DNA from: Aegilops tauschii subsp. strangulata
Taxonomy: Eukaryota > Streptophyta > Magnoliopsida > Poales > Poaceae
Direction: 5' to 3'
DNA: 64,000 nt
NCBI RefSeq assembly: GCF_002575655.3
Contig: NC_053040.3
Coordinates: 463,498,780-463,562,779, forward strand
How positions within the stretch are numbered: the stretch's first letter is position 1; every line of letters starts with the position of its first letter. Below the pieces are notes generated by a model. It was given only the letters and a program-made list of their open reading frames with translations, searched no databases and was not told where the DNA came from. A program made the translations under genes and the position numbers. Below, one piece after another: positions 1-10,474 of this stretch.

Positions 1-3000
1 GGAATAGAGATAGGTTGCAGAGTTCCAGCAGGCCTTTGATGTTCTGCTTTGATACGACGGCAAACGTCACACTCAGCAACATAACGAGCAATGGCTTGCT
101 TCATATTAGACCACCAGAATCTCTGACGGATGTCTTGGTACATCTTTGTACTACCAGGATGGATACACAGAGGTGTATCATGAGCTTCTTTCATAACTTC
201 CTGTGTCATATCCAGGTTTTTCTCTGCACATGGCACCACTAGGCGGCCCTTGAAGTATAAGGTGCCATCTTCAGCAATAGTGAAGAATGAGGGCTTTCCT
301 TCTGCGAGGTAGCGCTTAATCTTGTGGGCTTCAGAGTCATACTTCTGTAGCCTTTTGATGCTGTCCTCGAGATCTGGTTTAGCAACTAGGGTATTGAGGG
401 AACCCTGGGTAATAACGTGGAGGTTCACCTTGCCAAACTCCTTAGGAGGGGGAGCGAGTGCACCCGGAGGAACAATATGGAGGTTCAGCTTCCTGAATTC
501 TTCAACAAGCGAGGGCTGAACTTTATGAACCTGGAGGTGGTTGCAGTAAGACTTGCGGCTCAAGGCATCAGCCATTACATTAGCCTTGCCTGGCGTATAG
601 GAAATACCCAAGTCAAAGTCTGCAACAAGCTCCATCCATCTCTGTTGACGGAGGTTCAGATCTGGCTGAGTAAACAGATATTTCAGACTTTGGTGGTCAG
701 TGAAGATCTCGCAACGATTACCGAGAAGGTAATGTCGCCACTGCTTCAGCGCATGAATGACAGCAGCAAGTTCGAGGTCGTGAACTGGGTAGTTCTCTTC
801 GTGAGGGCGCAATTGCCGAGAGGCATAAGCAATCACTTTGCGGTCTTGCATTAGGACACAATCTAATCCTTGACGGGAAGCGTCGCAGTAAATGACAAAG
901 TCCTTCTTAGTATCAGGTGGAGCTAGAACTGGAGCAGAAGTCAACTTGTCTTTGAGTGCTTGGAAACTTTCCTGACATTTGTCTCTCCATTGGAACTTGA
1001 CACCCTTATGCAACAGGTTAGTCAGAGGCCTGGCGATCTTAGAGAAGTTCTCGACGAATCGACGGCAATAGCTGGCGAGACCGAGAAAACTTCTGACTTG
1101 CTTAACGTTCTTGGGAGGAGTCCAATCAAGAATAGCCTGAACTCGCTCGGGGTTGACGGCAATACCATCCTTAGAGATGACATGCCCAAGATAGGTTACT
1201 TCCGGTAGCCAGAATTCACATTTGGAGAACTTGGCATATAGTTGATGCTCTCGTAGCTTCTCCAGCACAAGTCGAAGATGTTCGGCATGTTCTTCTTTGT
1301 TCTTGGAAAATACCAGGATATCATCCAGATAAACCACGACGAACTTGTCGAGGTAATCCATGAATATATAGTTCATCAGACGAGAGAAGGTGGCTGGAGC
1401 ATTGGTTAAACCGAAAGACATGACGGTGTACTCGTATGAACCATAGCGAGTCACGAAGGCGGTCTTTGGGATATCCTCTTCTCGAACACGGATCTGGTGG
1501 TAGCCCAACCTCATGTCGAGCTTAGAGAACACTGACGAACCCGTGAGTTGATCATACAGATCATTGATCCGAGGAAGGGGGTATTTATTCTGGATGGTAG
1601 CTTGGTTTATAGGACGGTAGTCTTGAACTAACCGATTTGTCCCATCCTTCTTCTTGACAAAGAGAGAAGGTGCTCCCCAAGGAGAGCAACTTGGGCGAAT
1701 GAACCCTTTGCGAAGAGATTTGTCGATTTCCTCCTTAAGCTCAAGGAGTTCATGCGGCGGCATTTTGTAGGGTCGCTTGGCTATAGGAGTGGTGCCTGGT
1801 TTCAAGTCGATGATGAATTCGACAGCTCTAGCAGGGGGAATCCCTGGAAGTTCTTCAGGAAAGACGTCGAGGAATTCACGCACGACGGGAATGTTCTCAA
1901 TGCCCTCGAGTGGTGCAGCGTTCAATGCATTCAATGCATAGAGCCTTGCCTCGGCATTTTGCACCAGATGAGCTTGGTAAGCAACTATTTCATCTGAAGG
2001 GTGTAGCAGATGGACGGTCTTAGTGGCGCAAACTATAGAAGCAGTATGCGCTTTCAACCAATCCATACCCAAAATGAGGTCGATGTTAGACGACTTCAGG
2101 ATAATGGGAGAGGCATAGAATTCCAGCCCTTCGATTTCCACGGGGACATCAATGCCAACCAAGGAGGTTTGACACTGTCCCACGGGGGTTTTAACCAGTA
2201 CCGAAGTGTTCATCTCCTCACATTTAACGTCGTGCTTGTATGCAAAATCTTCTGACATGAATGAATGCGATGCACCTGTATCAAATAAAACGGATGCTGG
2301 TACTGAATTTACGAGGAGTGTACCCATCACAGTAGCAGGCTGGTCTTGAGCTTCGTTGAGATCAACGTGGTTGGCATGAGCACGACCATAAGAATTAGCA
2401 TTGTTGTTGCGAGGCTGATTGTTACCACGACCAGTTGCTGGAAGGGCCAGTTGATTCTGGTTCTGGTTGCATTCTCTAGCACGGTGTCCTGGTTGACCAC
2501 ACCTGAAGCACAAGCCATTATTCGGAGTGGGAACAGGAGCTTGGGATGGTGGAGCTGGAAGTCTTGACTGCCTAGATGGTGGTGGAGGCAGACGAGGTGC
2601 AGCATAGGTCTGCCTTGGGGCAGATGCATTTGGACGGTACATGCTGTTCGGGATCCATATCTTACGCTTCTGTGCGGGCGAGCCCGAAGATGAGCCCGTG
2701 TCACGGTTGCGCCTGTGAGAGCTCTGGTATTCCTGCAGACCAGTTTCGACATTGATGGCCTTGTTCACCAAGGTGGAGAAATCAGCAAAGTCATGCACTA
2801 GAAGTGCGAGCTTGATGTCAGCTTGAAGGCCATCATGGAACTTCTCCTGTCTGCGTGCATCAGTTGCAATGTCTTCTTCAGCATAGCGGGACAAGTCCAG
2901 AAACTCCCGCTGATAAGCTTCGACAATTTTGTTGCCTTGGGTGAGGTTGCGGAACTCACGCTTCTTCCGGTCCATGACTCCCTGAGGAATGAAGCGGGCA

Positions 3001-3404
3001 CGGAAAGCAGCTTGGAAGTCTGGCCATGTGATGATTGTTCCAGCTGGCAGAGTACGCCTGTGGCTGTCCCACCATTGAGCTGCGGGTCCCTTCAAGAAGA
3101 AGGAAGCAAAGGTGACATAGCTGGCAGGGGCTACATCAGCAGACTCCATCTCATAGGTGATGTCACGGAGCCAGTCATCAGCATCCAGAGGCTGAGTTGA
3201 GCTGCGGTAGATGGTTGGGTTGAGGCGTATGAAATCTTGAAGAGTCACTTGAGCTGGCTGCTGGTTCATATTGGGGCGAGGGAACTGAGCCATCATATTT
3301 TCCATGAATTGGCGGTTCAGTTCAAACTGTTGGATCATACCAGCCATGTACTCAGGTGGTGGTGGGGCATCGCCACCACGACCACGACCACCTGGTCTAA
3401 CCAT
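1..3404 (-). CDS. Gag-pol polyprotein of RLG-1 (3' end outside window)
   Basis: This retrotransposon polyprotein begins at the ATG at 3404 ([10 protein letters not shown]...) and stays open for 1134 codons to the window edge. Visible in order: a gag capsid region (about residues 60-260), a CCHC zinc knuckle [14 protein letters not shown] near residue 299, the retropepsin site FDTGASHSF near 375, and reverse transcriptase with the YLDD catalytic motif at about 692. RNase H starts near 830. The zinc-binding start of integrase lies at the edge, with a CDVC pair. The integrase core and any chromodomain lie outside. I found no stop while reading gag, protease and RT through to the YLDD motif. Gag and pol share one frame, as in many plant gypsy elements. 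An unbroken frame in this heavily decayed region suggests the copy is recent and possibly functional; that part is inference. Confidence 0.93.
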   Translation of the reverse strand, partial: MVRPGGRGRGGDAPPPPEYMAGMIQQFELNRQFMENMMAQFPRPNMNQQPAQVTLQDFIRLNPTIYRSSTQPLDADDWLRDITYEMESADVAPASYVTFASFFLKGPAAQWWDSHRRTLPAGTIITWPDFQAAFRARFIPQGVMDRKKREFRNLTQGNKIVEAYQREFLDLSRYAEEDIATDARRQEKFHDGLQADIKLALLVHDFADFSTLVNKAINVETGLQEYQSSHRRNRDTGSSSGSPAQKRKIWIPNSMYRPNASAPRQTYAAPRLPPPPSRQSRLPAPPSQAPVPTPNNGLCFRCGQPGHRARECNQNQNQLALPATGRGNNQPRNNNANSYGRAHANHVDLNEAQDQPATVMGTLLVNSVPASVLFDTGASHSFMSEDFAYKHDVKCEEMNTSVLVKTPVGQCQTSLVGIDVPVEIEGLEFYASPIILKSSNIDLILGMDWLKAHTASIVCATKTVHLLHPSDEIVAYQAHLVQNAEARLYALNALNAAPLEGIENIPVVREFLDVFPEELPGIPPARAVEFIIDLKPGTTPIAKRPYKMPPHELLELKEEIDKSLRKGFIRPSCSPWGAPSLFVKKKDGTNRLVQDYRPINQATIQNKYPLPRINDLYDQLTGSSVFSKLDMRLGYHQIRVREEDIPKTAFVTRYGSYEYTVMSFGLTNAPATFSRLMNYIFMDYLDKFVVVYLDDILVFSKNKEEHAEHLRLVLEKLREHQLYAKFSKCEFWLPEVTYLGHVISKDGIAVNPERVQAILDWTPPKNVKQVRSFLGLASYCRRFVENFSKIARPLTNLLHKGVKFQWRDKCQESFQALKDKLTSAPVLAPPDTKKDFVIYCDASRQGLDCVLMQDRKVIAYASRQLRPHEENYPVHDLELAAVIHALKQWRHYLLGNRCEIFTDHQSLKYLFTQPDLNLRQQRWMELVADFDLGISYTPGKANVMADALSRKSYCNHLQVHKVQPSLVEEFRKLNLHIVPPGALAPPPKEFGKVNLHVITQGSLNTLVAKPDLEDSIKRLQKYDSEAHKIKRYLAEGKPSFFTIAEDGTLYFKGRLVVPCAEKNLDMTQEVMKEAHDTPLCIHPGSTKMYQDIRQRFWWSNMKQAIARYVAECDVCRRIKAEHQRPAGTLQPISI

Positions 3405-3641
3405 CCTGCTAATATATAACAGGGGTAGTTCAGCATTGAGAAATTTGCAATGACAAGAATCATTCATGATGAAACATGCATAATGAAAGGAGCACGATAG
3501 CTACTACATAGTAGTCGGCATAACTTTACAAAAGGGGTCATGCATAGAGTTCAGTACATAGAGTTCAGTACATAGACTAAAACATCATAGGCGGCACACA
3601 GGCTCGCGGCGACTGCAACTAATACTACAAGCAAGCCTACA
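3405..3641 (-). other. Spacer between extra ORF and gag of RLG-1
   Basis: This is 237 bp of non-coding DNA between the stop of the upstream ORF and the gag ATG. It contains a short direct repeat of agttcagtacatag at about 3549-3575. I see no other feature. Confidence 0.5.
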
Positions 3642-4430
3642 TCAGTCCCAAGAGGTACCGTGGAGGTAATCGTAGCCCGACAACTGGTAGTGAGGCAACG
3701 GAAAGCCCTCGACGTCAGCAGACTGGGGGCCGCGGATACTCAGGTGTAGAGCCCGACGCTCAAGTGGCAGAAGAGGGCCAAGTGCGGGAGAGTAGCCTCC
3801 CACCTTTGGCCAACCGACACCGTGGGGCATCACGGTCCTGGCTGGGTAGATCGCAGTACGCGGTACCTGTCCAGATCGGACAAAGGGGTGCAGCAGCGTC
3901 AGAGCACGGTAAAGGTGCTGACGGGTGGTGTACATCTCGTGGCGAAGAGCTCGGTTAGCTCGATCCAGCCCATCAGCATGCAGAACCAGGTGCTGATGGT
4001 AGAAGGGCTCTCGGGTGACAGTGGAGTAGGCAGCAGTATAGTATCCCTCCGCACCAACATCAGATGCGATAGCAATGTGCCTGAAAGGGGAGGTGTCCAA
4101 CTCCCGATACTCTCCACGAAGACGTGTAAGAGCAGCATAGGCAGCATCGTGGACAGCCATATCGATGGTCACACCAACTCCATGTGCAGTGTGAAGCACA
4201 GTAGTGGAGTCATACTCCCGAGAGTAGAGGTGGACGATGGCACGGTACTGCTCCTGGTTAAAGTCCTGGTACTCCTCGTAGACGGTGTACTCAGGGTGCC
4301 AGCGATAACCCAGATAGGTCATCATCTCAGCTAGCACCGCAGGTGATCCCGAGGCACCAATGGCCGTCGTGTGGCGCACGACCTGCCTCGAGGGTTCCAT
4401 CTGAAAGCAAAGACGTTTCAAAGGAGTCAA
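3642..4430 (-). CDS. Extra ORF upstream of gag in RLG-1, function unknown
   Basis: This is a 262-codon intact ORF between the primer binding site and gag, ending 237 bp before the gag ATG. A second in-frame ATG at 4400 (MEPSRQVV...) directly follows ctttgctttcag, which looks like a splice acceptor. A start at 4400 after a leader intron is therefore plausible, giving 252 aa. The product is soluble-looking, rich in His, Tyr and Arg, with the phrases MTYLGYRWHPEY and FVRSGQVPRTAIYPAR. I see no zinc knuckle, protease, polymerase or membrane segment and recognise no domain. Additional ORFs near gag are known in other plant gypsy lineages such as Tat/Ogre, but I cannot link this one to them. Its intact length beside an intact gag-pol argues for a retained role in the element's life cycle. 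Confidence 0.75.
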   Translation of the reverse strand: MTPLKRLCFQMEPSRQVVRHTTAIGASGSPAVLAEMMTYLGYRWHPEYTVYEEYQDFNQEQYRAIVHLYSREYDSTTVLHTAHGVGVTIDMAVHDAAYAALTRLRGEYRELDTSPFRHIAIASDVGAEGYYTAAYSTVTREPFYHQHLVLHADGLDRANRALRHEMYTTRQHLYRALTLLHPFVRSGQVPRTAIYPARTVMPHGVGWPKVGGYSPALGPLLPLERRALHLSIRGPQSADVEGFPLPHYQLSGYDYLHGTSWD

Positions 4431-4719
4431 ATGACAGTGTGTGAATTGTTCAAAATACTACTCTAAGGAACAACTATGATTTATCCAACTATGGGGTGAA
4501 TGCGGTCACGGGATCCTAGTGTTAAACTTAGTAAATTCGTTTAACCCGAGTAGAAGAGAGTTCAGAGTCCCAGAGTAAAGGTCGAGGAGTAAAAGATACT
4601 AGTACCACCCAATGGCGACGTGGGCCCGTAAGACACACAGCCATGTTAGTAAAAGTTTTGTAATGTCTAGACTCGACTTCAGCCAAGGAGTGTGGATAGG
4701 GGGATTCCTACAGGCAGTC
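4431..4719 (-). other. RLG-1 untranslated leader
   Basis: This stretch lies between the primer binding site and the upstream ORF. It probably holds a leader intron whose acceptor is the cttt...cag just before the ATG at 4400. No coding frame was recognised. Confidence 0.5.
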
Positions 4720-4732
4720 GGCTCTGATACCA
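4720..4732 (-). other. Primer binding site of RLG-1 (initiator tRNA-Met type)
   Basis: On the minus strand the sequence TGGTATCAGAGCC starts 3 nt after the LTR end (...CACA-AGT). This is the classic complement to the 3' end of plant initiator tRNA-Met and fixes the LTR boundary and element orientation. Confidence 0.92.
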
Positions 4733-4735
4733 ACT

Positions 4736-7700
4736 TGTGACGCCCCCGATTTGACCGTACACTAATCATGCACGCAAATGTGTACGATCAAGGTCAGGGA
4801 CTCACGGGAAGATATCACAACACAACTCTACAACATAAATAAGTCATACAAGCATCATAATACAAGCCAGGGGCCTCGAGGGCTCGAATACAATTGCTCG
4901 ATCACAGATGAGTCTGCGGAAGCAACAATATCTGAGTACAGACATAAGTTAAACAAGTTTGCCTTAAGAAGGCTAGCACAAACTGGGATACAGATCGAAT
5001 GAGGCGCAGGCCTCCTGCCTGGGATCCTCCTAACTACTCCTGGTCGTCGTCAGCGGCCTGCACGTAGTAGTAGGCACCTCCAGTCCTGTCGAAGACTACG
5101 CTTCTGGTCATCTCCATCTTGCAGCATGTAGAAGAGAGTAGATTGAAGTCCTCCATGTAGCATCGCTTAGCATAATCCTACCCGGCGATCCCCTCCTCGT
5201 CGCCCTGTTAGAGAGCGATCACCGGGTTGTATCTGGTACTTGGAAGGGTGTATTTTATTCAGTATCCAGTTCTAGTTGTCATAAGGTCAAGGTACAACTC
5301 CGGGTCGTCCTTTTACCGAGGGACACGGCTATTCGAATAGATAAACTTCCCTGCAGGGGTGCACCACATAACCCAACACGCTCGATCCCATTTGGCCGGA
5401 CACACTTTTCTGGGTCATGCCCGGCCTCGTAAGATCAACACGTCGCAGCCCCACCTAAGCACAACAGAGCGGTCAGCACGCCGGTCTAACCCTATGCGCG
5501 CAGGGGTCTGGGCCCATCGCCCTATGCACACCTGCACGTTGCGTACGCGGCCGGAAGCAGACCTAGCCTAGTGGCGTTCCAGTCCAATCTGGCGCGCGCC
5601 ACTCAGTCGCTGACGTCAAGAAGGCTTCGGTTGATACCACGACGCCGGGATACCCATAACTACTCCCGCGTAGATGGCTAGTGCGTATAGACCAAATGGC
5701 CAGACTCAGATCAAATACCAAGATCTCGTTAAACGTGTTAAGTAACCGCGAACGCCGACCAGGGCCAGGCCCACCTCTCACCTGGGTGGTCTCAACCTGC
5801 CCTGTCGCTCCGCCACAAAGATCCACTTGCGGGTACTCCTACGAGCCGACCCGACTTCAGTCATCACATGTGTCATGTATAAAGTATATAAGTATATACC
5901 CGTGATCACCGCCCAGGTGATCACGGCCCGATAGTATAGCACAGCAGACGGACAAGAATGTAGGGCCACTGATGGAAATCTAGCATCCTATACTAAGCAT
6001 GTAGGATTGCAGGTACAGGTATCAACAGTAGTAGCAAGGATAGGCTATGCATCATGATAGGATATCGGAAAACAGTAACATGCTACACTACTCTAATGCA
6101 AGCAGAATAGAGAAGAGTAGGCGATATCTGGTGATCAAGGGGGGGGCTTGCCTGGTTGCTCTGGCAAGTAGGAGGGGTCGTCAACTCCGTAGTCGAACTG
6201 GACAGCAGCAGTGTCGGTCTCGTAGTCTACCGGAGAGAAGAGGGGGGAAGAAACAGTAAATACAATGCAAACATAAGCATGACGATGCGTGACATGACAA
6301 TGAGCGGTGCTAGGCGTGTCCTAACGCGACAGTAGGTGGTACCGGCGAAGGGGGGGAACATCCGGGAGGTATTCCCGATGTTTCGCGTTTTCGGACAGAT
6401 GGGCCGGAGGGGAAAAGTTGCGAGTTCGATAGGTTAGGGAGGTGTGGTGGACGAACGGACTGCGTATTCGGATTCGTCTCGTCGTTCTGAGCAACTTTCA
6501 TGTTGAAAATATTTTAATCCGAGTTACGGATTAAAAGATACGATTTTCTAAAGATTTTATTAATTTCTGGAATTTAATTAATCATTTAAATTAATTCGAA
6601 AATGGATTTATGACATCAGCATGATGTCATACTGACATCAGCAGTCAACAGGGGTTGACTAAGTCAAACTGACATGTGGGTCCAGTGGGACCCACCTGTC
6701 ATTCACTGTTTAGGTTAATTAGTGTTTAATTAAATAATTATTATTTAATCAATTTAAACAGGATTAATTAACTTAATTAATTTGGTTAATTAATTAATTA
6801 ATTAAAATTATTTTTACTTTTATTTTCTTTATTTATTTATGTATTCTTATTAATTAATTTATTATTATTATTATTAATTTATTTTATTTATTATTCTATT
6901 TTTATTTTTATTTTATTTATTAATTTTATTAATTATTATTATTATTATATATATATATTTTTTGTAAACGTTCTGGGGCGCTGGGGCCCGTTTGTCATTG
7001 GGCCAGGGGGTGTCGGGCCCAGTGGCCAGTGGCTCATGTGGGGCGAGGCCCACCTGGCAGTGGCCCAGAGGGGCGAGGCCCACTAGGCAGTGGCCCAGGT
7101 GGCACTGCGGCTACGGGCGCAACGGGCGGGGCGCTGGGCGCGCACGGCGCACGCCGGCGCCGGCGGCCAGGGTCAGGGGAGGCGGGGCTCCGACGAGCCA
7201 CCGGAGGTGGGGCAGAGGGGCGAGGCCTCCGCGGCGACGGGGCGGAGATCGGCGGAGGGGAGGCTGCGGGCGTGCGGGCGGGGTCGCCGAAGGAGGGAAG
7301 GGCGTCGGGGCCGGAGCGGCTGGAACGGGACGGCGGCGGCACAGCCCGCGGGCAGGGCGGCACGGAGAGGAGCGCGGCGGACGCGAGCCCGCCCGGAGCT
7401 CGGGCGCGGGGCGCACGGGGGAAAGGGGGGGCGCGGGGCGCGAGGTCGGCGCGGGCGTGGCCAGGCGCGTCGGGGCGCGCCGGAGCACGAGCGGGGCGGC
7501 GGTGACCGAGAGGAGAGGGGGCGGGCGACGGAGGCCGGTGGCCTCACCGTGGGGCTGCAGGGTCACGACAGTGGGGGTCGAGGGGGAGACGGGGACGACG
7601 GCGATGCGGTGACGAGGCGCAGTCCCGGCGAGGAGGAGGAGGCAGGCCGGGGAGGCAGCGGTCCGGCGAGGCGAGGGCGAGGTCGGCGGGGGCGGTCGGC

Positions 7701-8234
7701 GACGGTGGCCTCCTCTCGATCCCGTTCTGGATCGGGGGGAGGGAGGAGGAGAAGATATTTTGGGGGGAGTGAGAGGTGGCTGTCGGTGGGGGGGGGCCTG
7801 GGGAGTGGATAGGGGAGAGAGGTGGGCCGGGGGTGGAGCTGGGCCTTTCGGCCGGGGGGGGGGGGGGGAATGGTGCTGGCCGGCTGGGCCTGGGGTTGGC
7901 CCAGTTGGGCCATGTCCAGTGGGGGCTTTTTTTGTTTTCTGTTTTGTTTTGCATTTTCTTTTATTTATTTTCTTTCACCTTTTAATCCTTTTTAAAATAC
8001 TTAGGTATTTTCTAAAAAGGAGTTTTCTCCACAATAATTACCAGTGTATTATTTGGCACCCACCGAACATTTTTGTTTAAATTTTTGAAAACTTTTATTT
8101 TCCACTTTAAATTTAATTGAAGTTTGAATTAGGAGCTTGAGAGAAACGTGATTCAAATGTGATCAAGCCCTGTTTAGTAACATGATTAGCTAAATCACAG
8201 AGAGTTACTGTAGCATGATTCTCGGGGTGTTACA
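4736..8234 (-). repeat. RLG-1 5' LTR, about 3.5 kb
   Basis: The LTR is bounded by TGTAACACC at 8234 and CACA at 4739-4736 on the minus strand. It is unusually long at 3499 bp and strongly structured. About 7000-7900 is very GC rich and gives long spurious open frames on both strands. About 6500-6960 is extremely AT rich, made of taat/aatt runs. GC-rich and AT-rich halves are seen in several long Triticeae LTRs. None of the open frames at 6992-7954 shows protein-like composition, so I treat all of them as compositional artefacts. Confidence 0.88.
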
Positions 8235-9087
8235 TTGCTAAACCACAGTTCATACGGTGTCGTCTCAACGGATTTTTAGGCGGTGCCCTATTTAACGTGA
8301 ATGCAACTGTCTCTAATGCATAACCCCAAAACGATAGTGGTAAATCGGTAAGAGACATCATAGATCGCACCATATCTAATAAAGTACAGTTATTACGTTC
8401 AGACACACCATTATGCTGTGGTGTTCCAGGTGGCGTGAGTTGCGAAACTATTCCACATTGTTTCAAATGAAGGCCAAACTCGTAACTCAAATATTCGTCT
8501 CCGCAATCAGATCATAGAAACTTTATTTTCTTGTTACGATGATTTTCTATTTCACTCTGAAATTTTTTGAACTTTTCAAATGTTTCAGACTTATGTTTCA
8601 TCAAGTAGATATATCCATATCTGCTCATATCATCTGTGAAGGTCAGAAAATAATGATACCCACCGCGAGCCTCAACACTTATCGGATCGCATACATCAGT
8701 ATGTATTATTTCCAATAAGTCAGTTGCTCGCTCCATTGTTCCGGAGAACAGAGTCTTAGTCATTTTGCCCATGAGTCAAGGTTCGCAAGCATCAAGTGAT
8801 TCATAATCAAGTGATTCCAAAAGTCCATCAGCATGGAGTTTCTTCATGCGCTTTACACCAATATGACCTAAACGGCAGTGCCACATAGAAGTTGCACTAT
8901 CATTATTAACTTTGCATCTTTTGGCTTCAATATTATGAATATGTGTATCACTACGATAGATTCAATAAACCATTGAGTGTATGACCATAGAAGGTTTTAT
9001 TCATGTAAATAGAACAACAATTATTCTTTGACTAAAATGAATAACCGTATTGCAATAAACATGATCCAATCATATTTATGCTCAACC
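8235..9087 (-). pseudogene. Copia GAG-pre-integrase and integrase fragment (RLC-1)
   Basis: Minus-strand translation gives the integrase zinc region (MWHCRLGHIGVKRMKK...) at about 8887-8760. The catalytic core follows: first Asp in LLEIIHTDVCDP, second Asp in the SDCGDEYL region near 8500, and the Glu in GVSERN near 8410. The order and wording match BARE-1 type integrase. It is broken by an in-frame TGA near 8510 where the family has a CGA arginine, and by frameshifts and stops at about 8775 and 8950. The 5' side is cut by DTC-1 at 9088 and the 3' side by RLG-1 at 8234. It is not functional. Confidence 0.9.
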
Positions 9088-9630
9088 ACTACTGCAGGAT
9101 GCTGCTAACGCGACACTACAATCAGAGACCCTTCGAGAAACTGTGTGCGATGCAATAATCGCAAACGGTGTTGTATGAAAACCGTCAGAAATGATGCAAA
9201 ACGTTTGCGATGAATGATACATCAAACACGGTTCAGATTATAGTTGCCTGTGTGATGAGGGGCATACGATTGATCTGTATGAACTGTTTGCGATAAGACA
9301 GAACAATAGAAACTGGCAGCCAGATCAAGGTGTGTGCGATATACGGCATACAGGTCACCCTGATGAACCATTTGCGATGAGTGAGGTGAACACAAACCAT
9401 TCGTCGTAACAAGATGTGTGTGATACCCAGCAAACATGTCGGTAATCAGAATTGTGTGCGATCATTATAGACAGCCCATACGGTCTTTTTTTGTGAATTG
9501 TGTGCTCGTCAGGGTACACAGTTCAACAAACCAACCTGTTGGCGATAATGTAGAAGATCTCTGTTGAATACATATTACTAACCGTCTGCGATGAGATTGA
9601 CAGGATAAACAGAGATATATACAGTCTGCT
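9088..9630. repeat. DTC-1 left subterminal repeat region
   Basis: Short motifs recur in both orientations: gtgtgcgat, gtttgcgat, acggttcagat and complements, at about 9145, 9160, 9203, 9285, 9335, 9370 and 9455. Arrays like this are the binding sites of the second CACTA protein (TnpA) in En/Spm. The matching array on the right is at 30980-31750. Short minus-strand open frames here have no protein-like features. Confidence 0.8.
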
Positions 9631-9634
9631 TAAT

Positions 9635-9997
9635 TTAGTCCTTCTTCTTGTTGTTCTTGTTGGATGGCCCCGCGACATCGTCTTGGCGAGGACGCTTCTT
9701 GCCGCTGACCGTTGGCTTTTCATCGCCGCCGCCATCGTCATCGTCGTTGCTGTCGTCGTCCTCCTCCTCCTCGTTCGAACATTCCTCCTCATCATCATCG
9801 TCGTCCTCCGACGGCTCCTCGTCCGTCTGGTTGTCGTATGACGACTCCGGAGGCGGCGTCCCTTCCATGAACCGTATATAATCAAGGTCTGGGCTCGACG
9901 CCGAACTCATGGAAGATGAGTGGGATGATTCCGATGTTGACCTATCATCGGGCGCCAGACTGCTGGTCGAACTGTCGTCCTCGCTATCGCTCGACAT
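9635..9997 (-). CDS. Acidic Ser/Asp/Glu-rich small protein in DTC-1
   Basis: This is an intact 120-codon minus-strand ORF starting MSSDSEDDSST at 9997. The frame is open upstream to an earlier ATG at 10093, but that segment has no similar composition. The protein has three zones: a Ser-rich start, a nearly pure Asp/Glu/Asn block (translated from gat, gac and gag repeats at about 9720-9850), and a basic tail, GKKRPRQDD...NKNNKKKD, that resembles a nuclear localisation signal. I recognise no fold; it would be largely disordered. It lies just inside the left subterminal repeats, on the same strand as the GRF gene. It could be a CACTA accessory protein or a downstream exon of the GRF gene. The low complexity leaves a real chance it is not translated. 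Confidence 0.5.
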   Translation of the reverse strand: MSSDSEDDSSTSSLAPDDRSTSESSHSSSMSSASSPDLDYIRFMEGTPPPESSYDNQTDEEPSEDDDDDEEECSNEEEEDDDSNDDDDGGGDEKPTVSGKKRPRQDDVAGPSNKNNKKKD

Positions 9998-10474
9998 GGC
10001 TGTAGAGTGTGTGCCAGTGTGTAGCGTGGCCTGCCGGGGACGATGAAGATGGTGGACACTTAAGCGGGGTATGCAGAGAGGAGGAACTGCCAATTGAAGC
10101 GGGGATTGAAGCAGGGGTTGACGTATTATCTAACCGCTGATATAATCAACCGTAATTATTTGTACCTAGTCGCTCCAAATTCCCGGGGTTGTGCAGGATT
10201 CCTATTGGCTATTTGGCCGGTTTCCTTTTTCAGGACAAAAACAAGGAACGAGTTTTGGGATTATGCACCGGTACCGGTATGAATGGAGTAGGACAGTTGG
10301 CAAGCAATACATTGAGCTCTTCTTATTGATAAAGCCAGTAATAATCAAACTAGAAAGGAAAAGAAAAAAGACAAAGAAAAATATCTGCACGAATCTTCGC
10401 GTAACATCAATGGCATATATAGGACCTAGATGTGCATTACTTAGAGCACATCTAGATGTGCTTTAGCAATACTG
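9998..10474. other. Interval between acidic ORF and GRF gene in DTC-1
   Basis: I see nothing coding here apart from an A-rich tract (about 10350-10385) and the upstream extension of the acidic ORF to 10093. It probably holds the 3' untranslated region of the GRF gene and the promoter of the acidic ORF, both on the minus strand. Confidence 0.4.

Larger units (their letters stand above)
1..8234 (-). mobile_element. RLG-1: Ty3/gypsy LTR retrotransposon, 5' part
   Basis: Read on the minus strand the order is 5' LTR (8234 to 4736), primer binding site (4732 to 4720), leader, an extra ORF (to 3642), then gag-pol, which runs off the left edge. The LTR begins TGTAACACC and ends CACA. It abuts the broken integrase of a copia element at 8235, so RLG-1 inserted into that copia. 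The other LTR and TSD copy lie outside the window; the visible flank is ttgct at 8235-8239. The open gag-pol frame next to decayed neighbours suggests a recent insertion. The initiator-Met type primer site and PR-RT-RNaseH-INT order place it in Ty3/gypsy. I cannot assign the clade. Confidence 0.92.

Noticed and set aside
15..2255. Plus-strand open frames opposite RLG-1 gag-pol
   Set aside because: They are antisense shadows of the intact minus-strand polyprotein, with no start context or domains.
6992..7954. Several overlapping long open frames on both strands (up to 240 codons)
   Set aside because: They lie in the GC-rich block of the RLG-1 LTR, are open in most frames at once and give Arg/Gly/Pro-rich low-complexity products. 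This is composition, not coding.
9113..9118. A second cactac at 9113 as the DTC-1 left terminus
   Set aside because: The aac TSD and the copia junction fit only a start at 9088.
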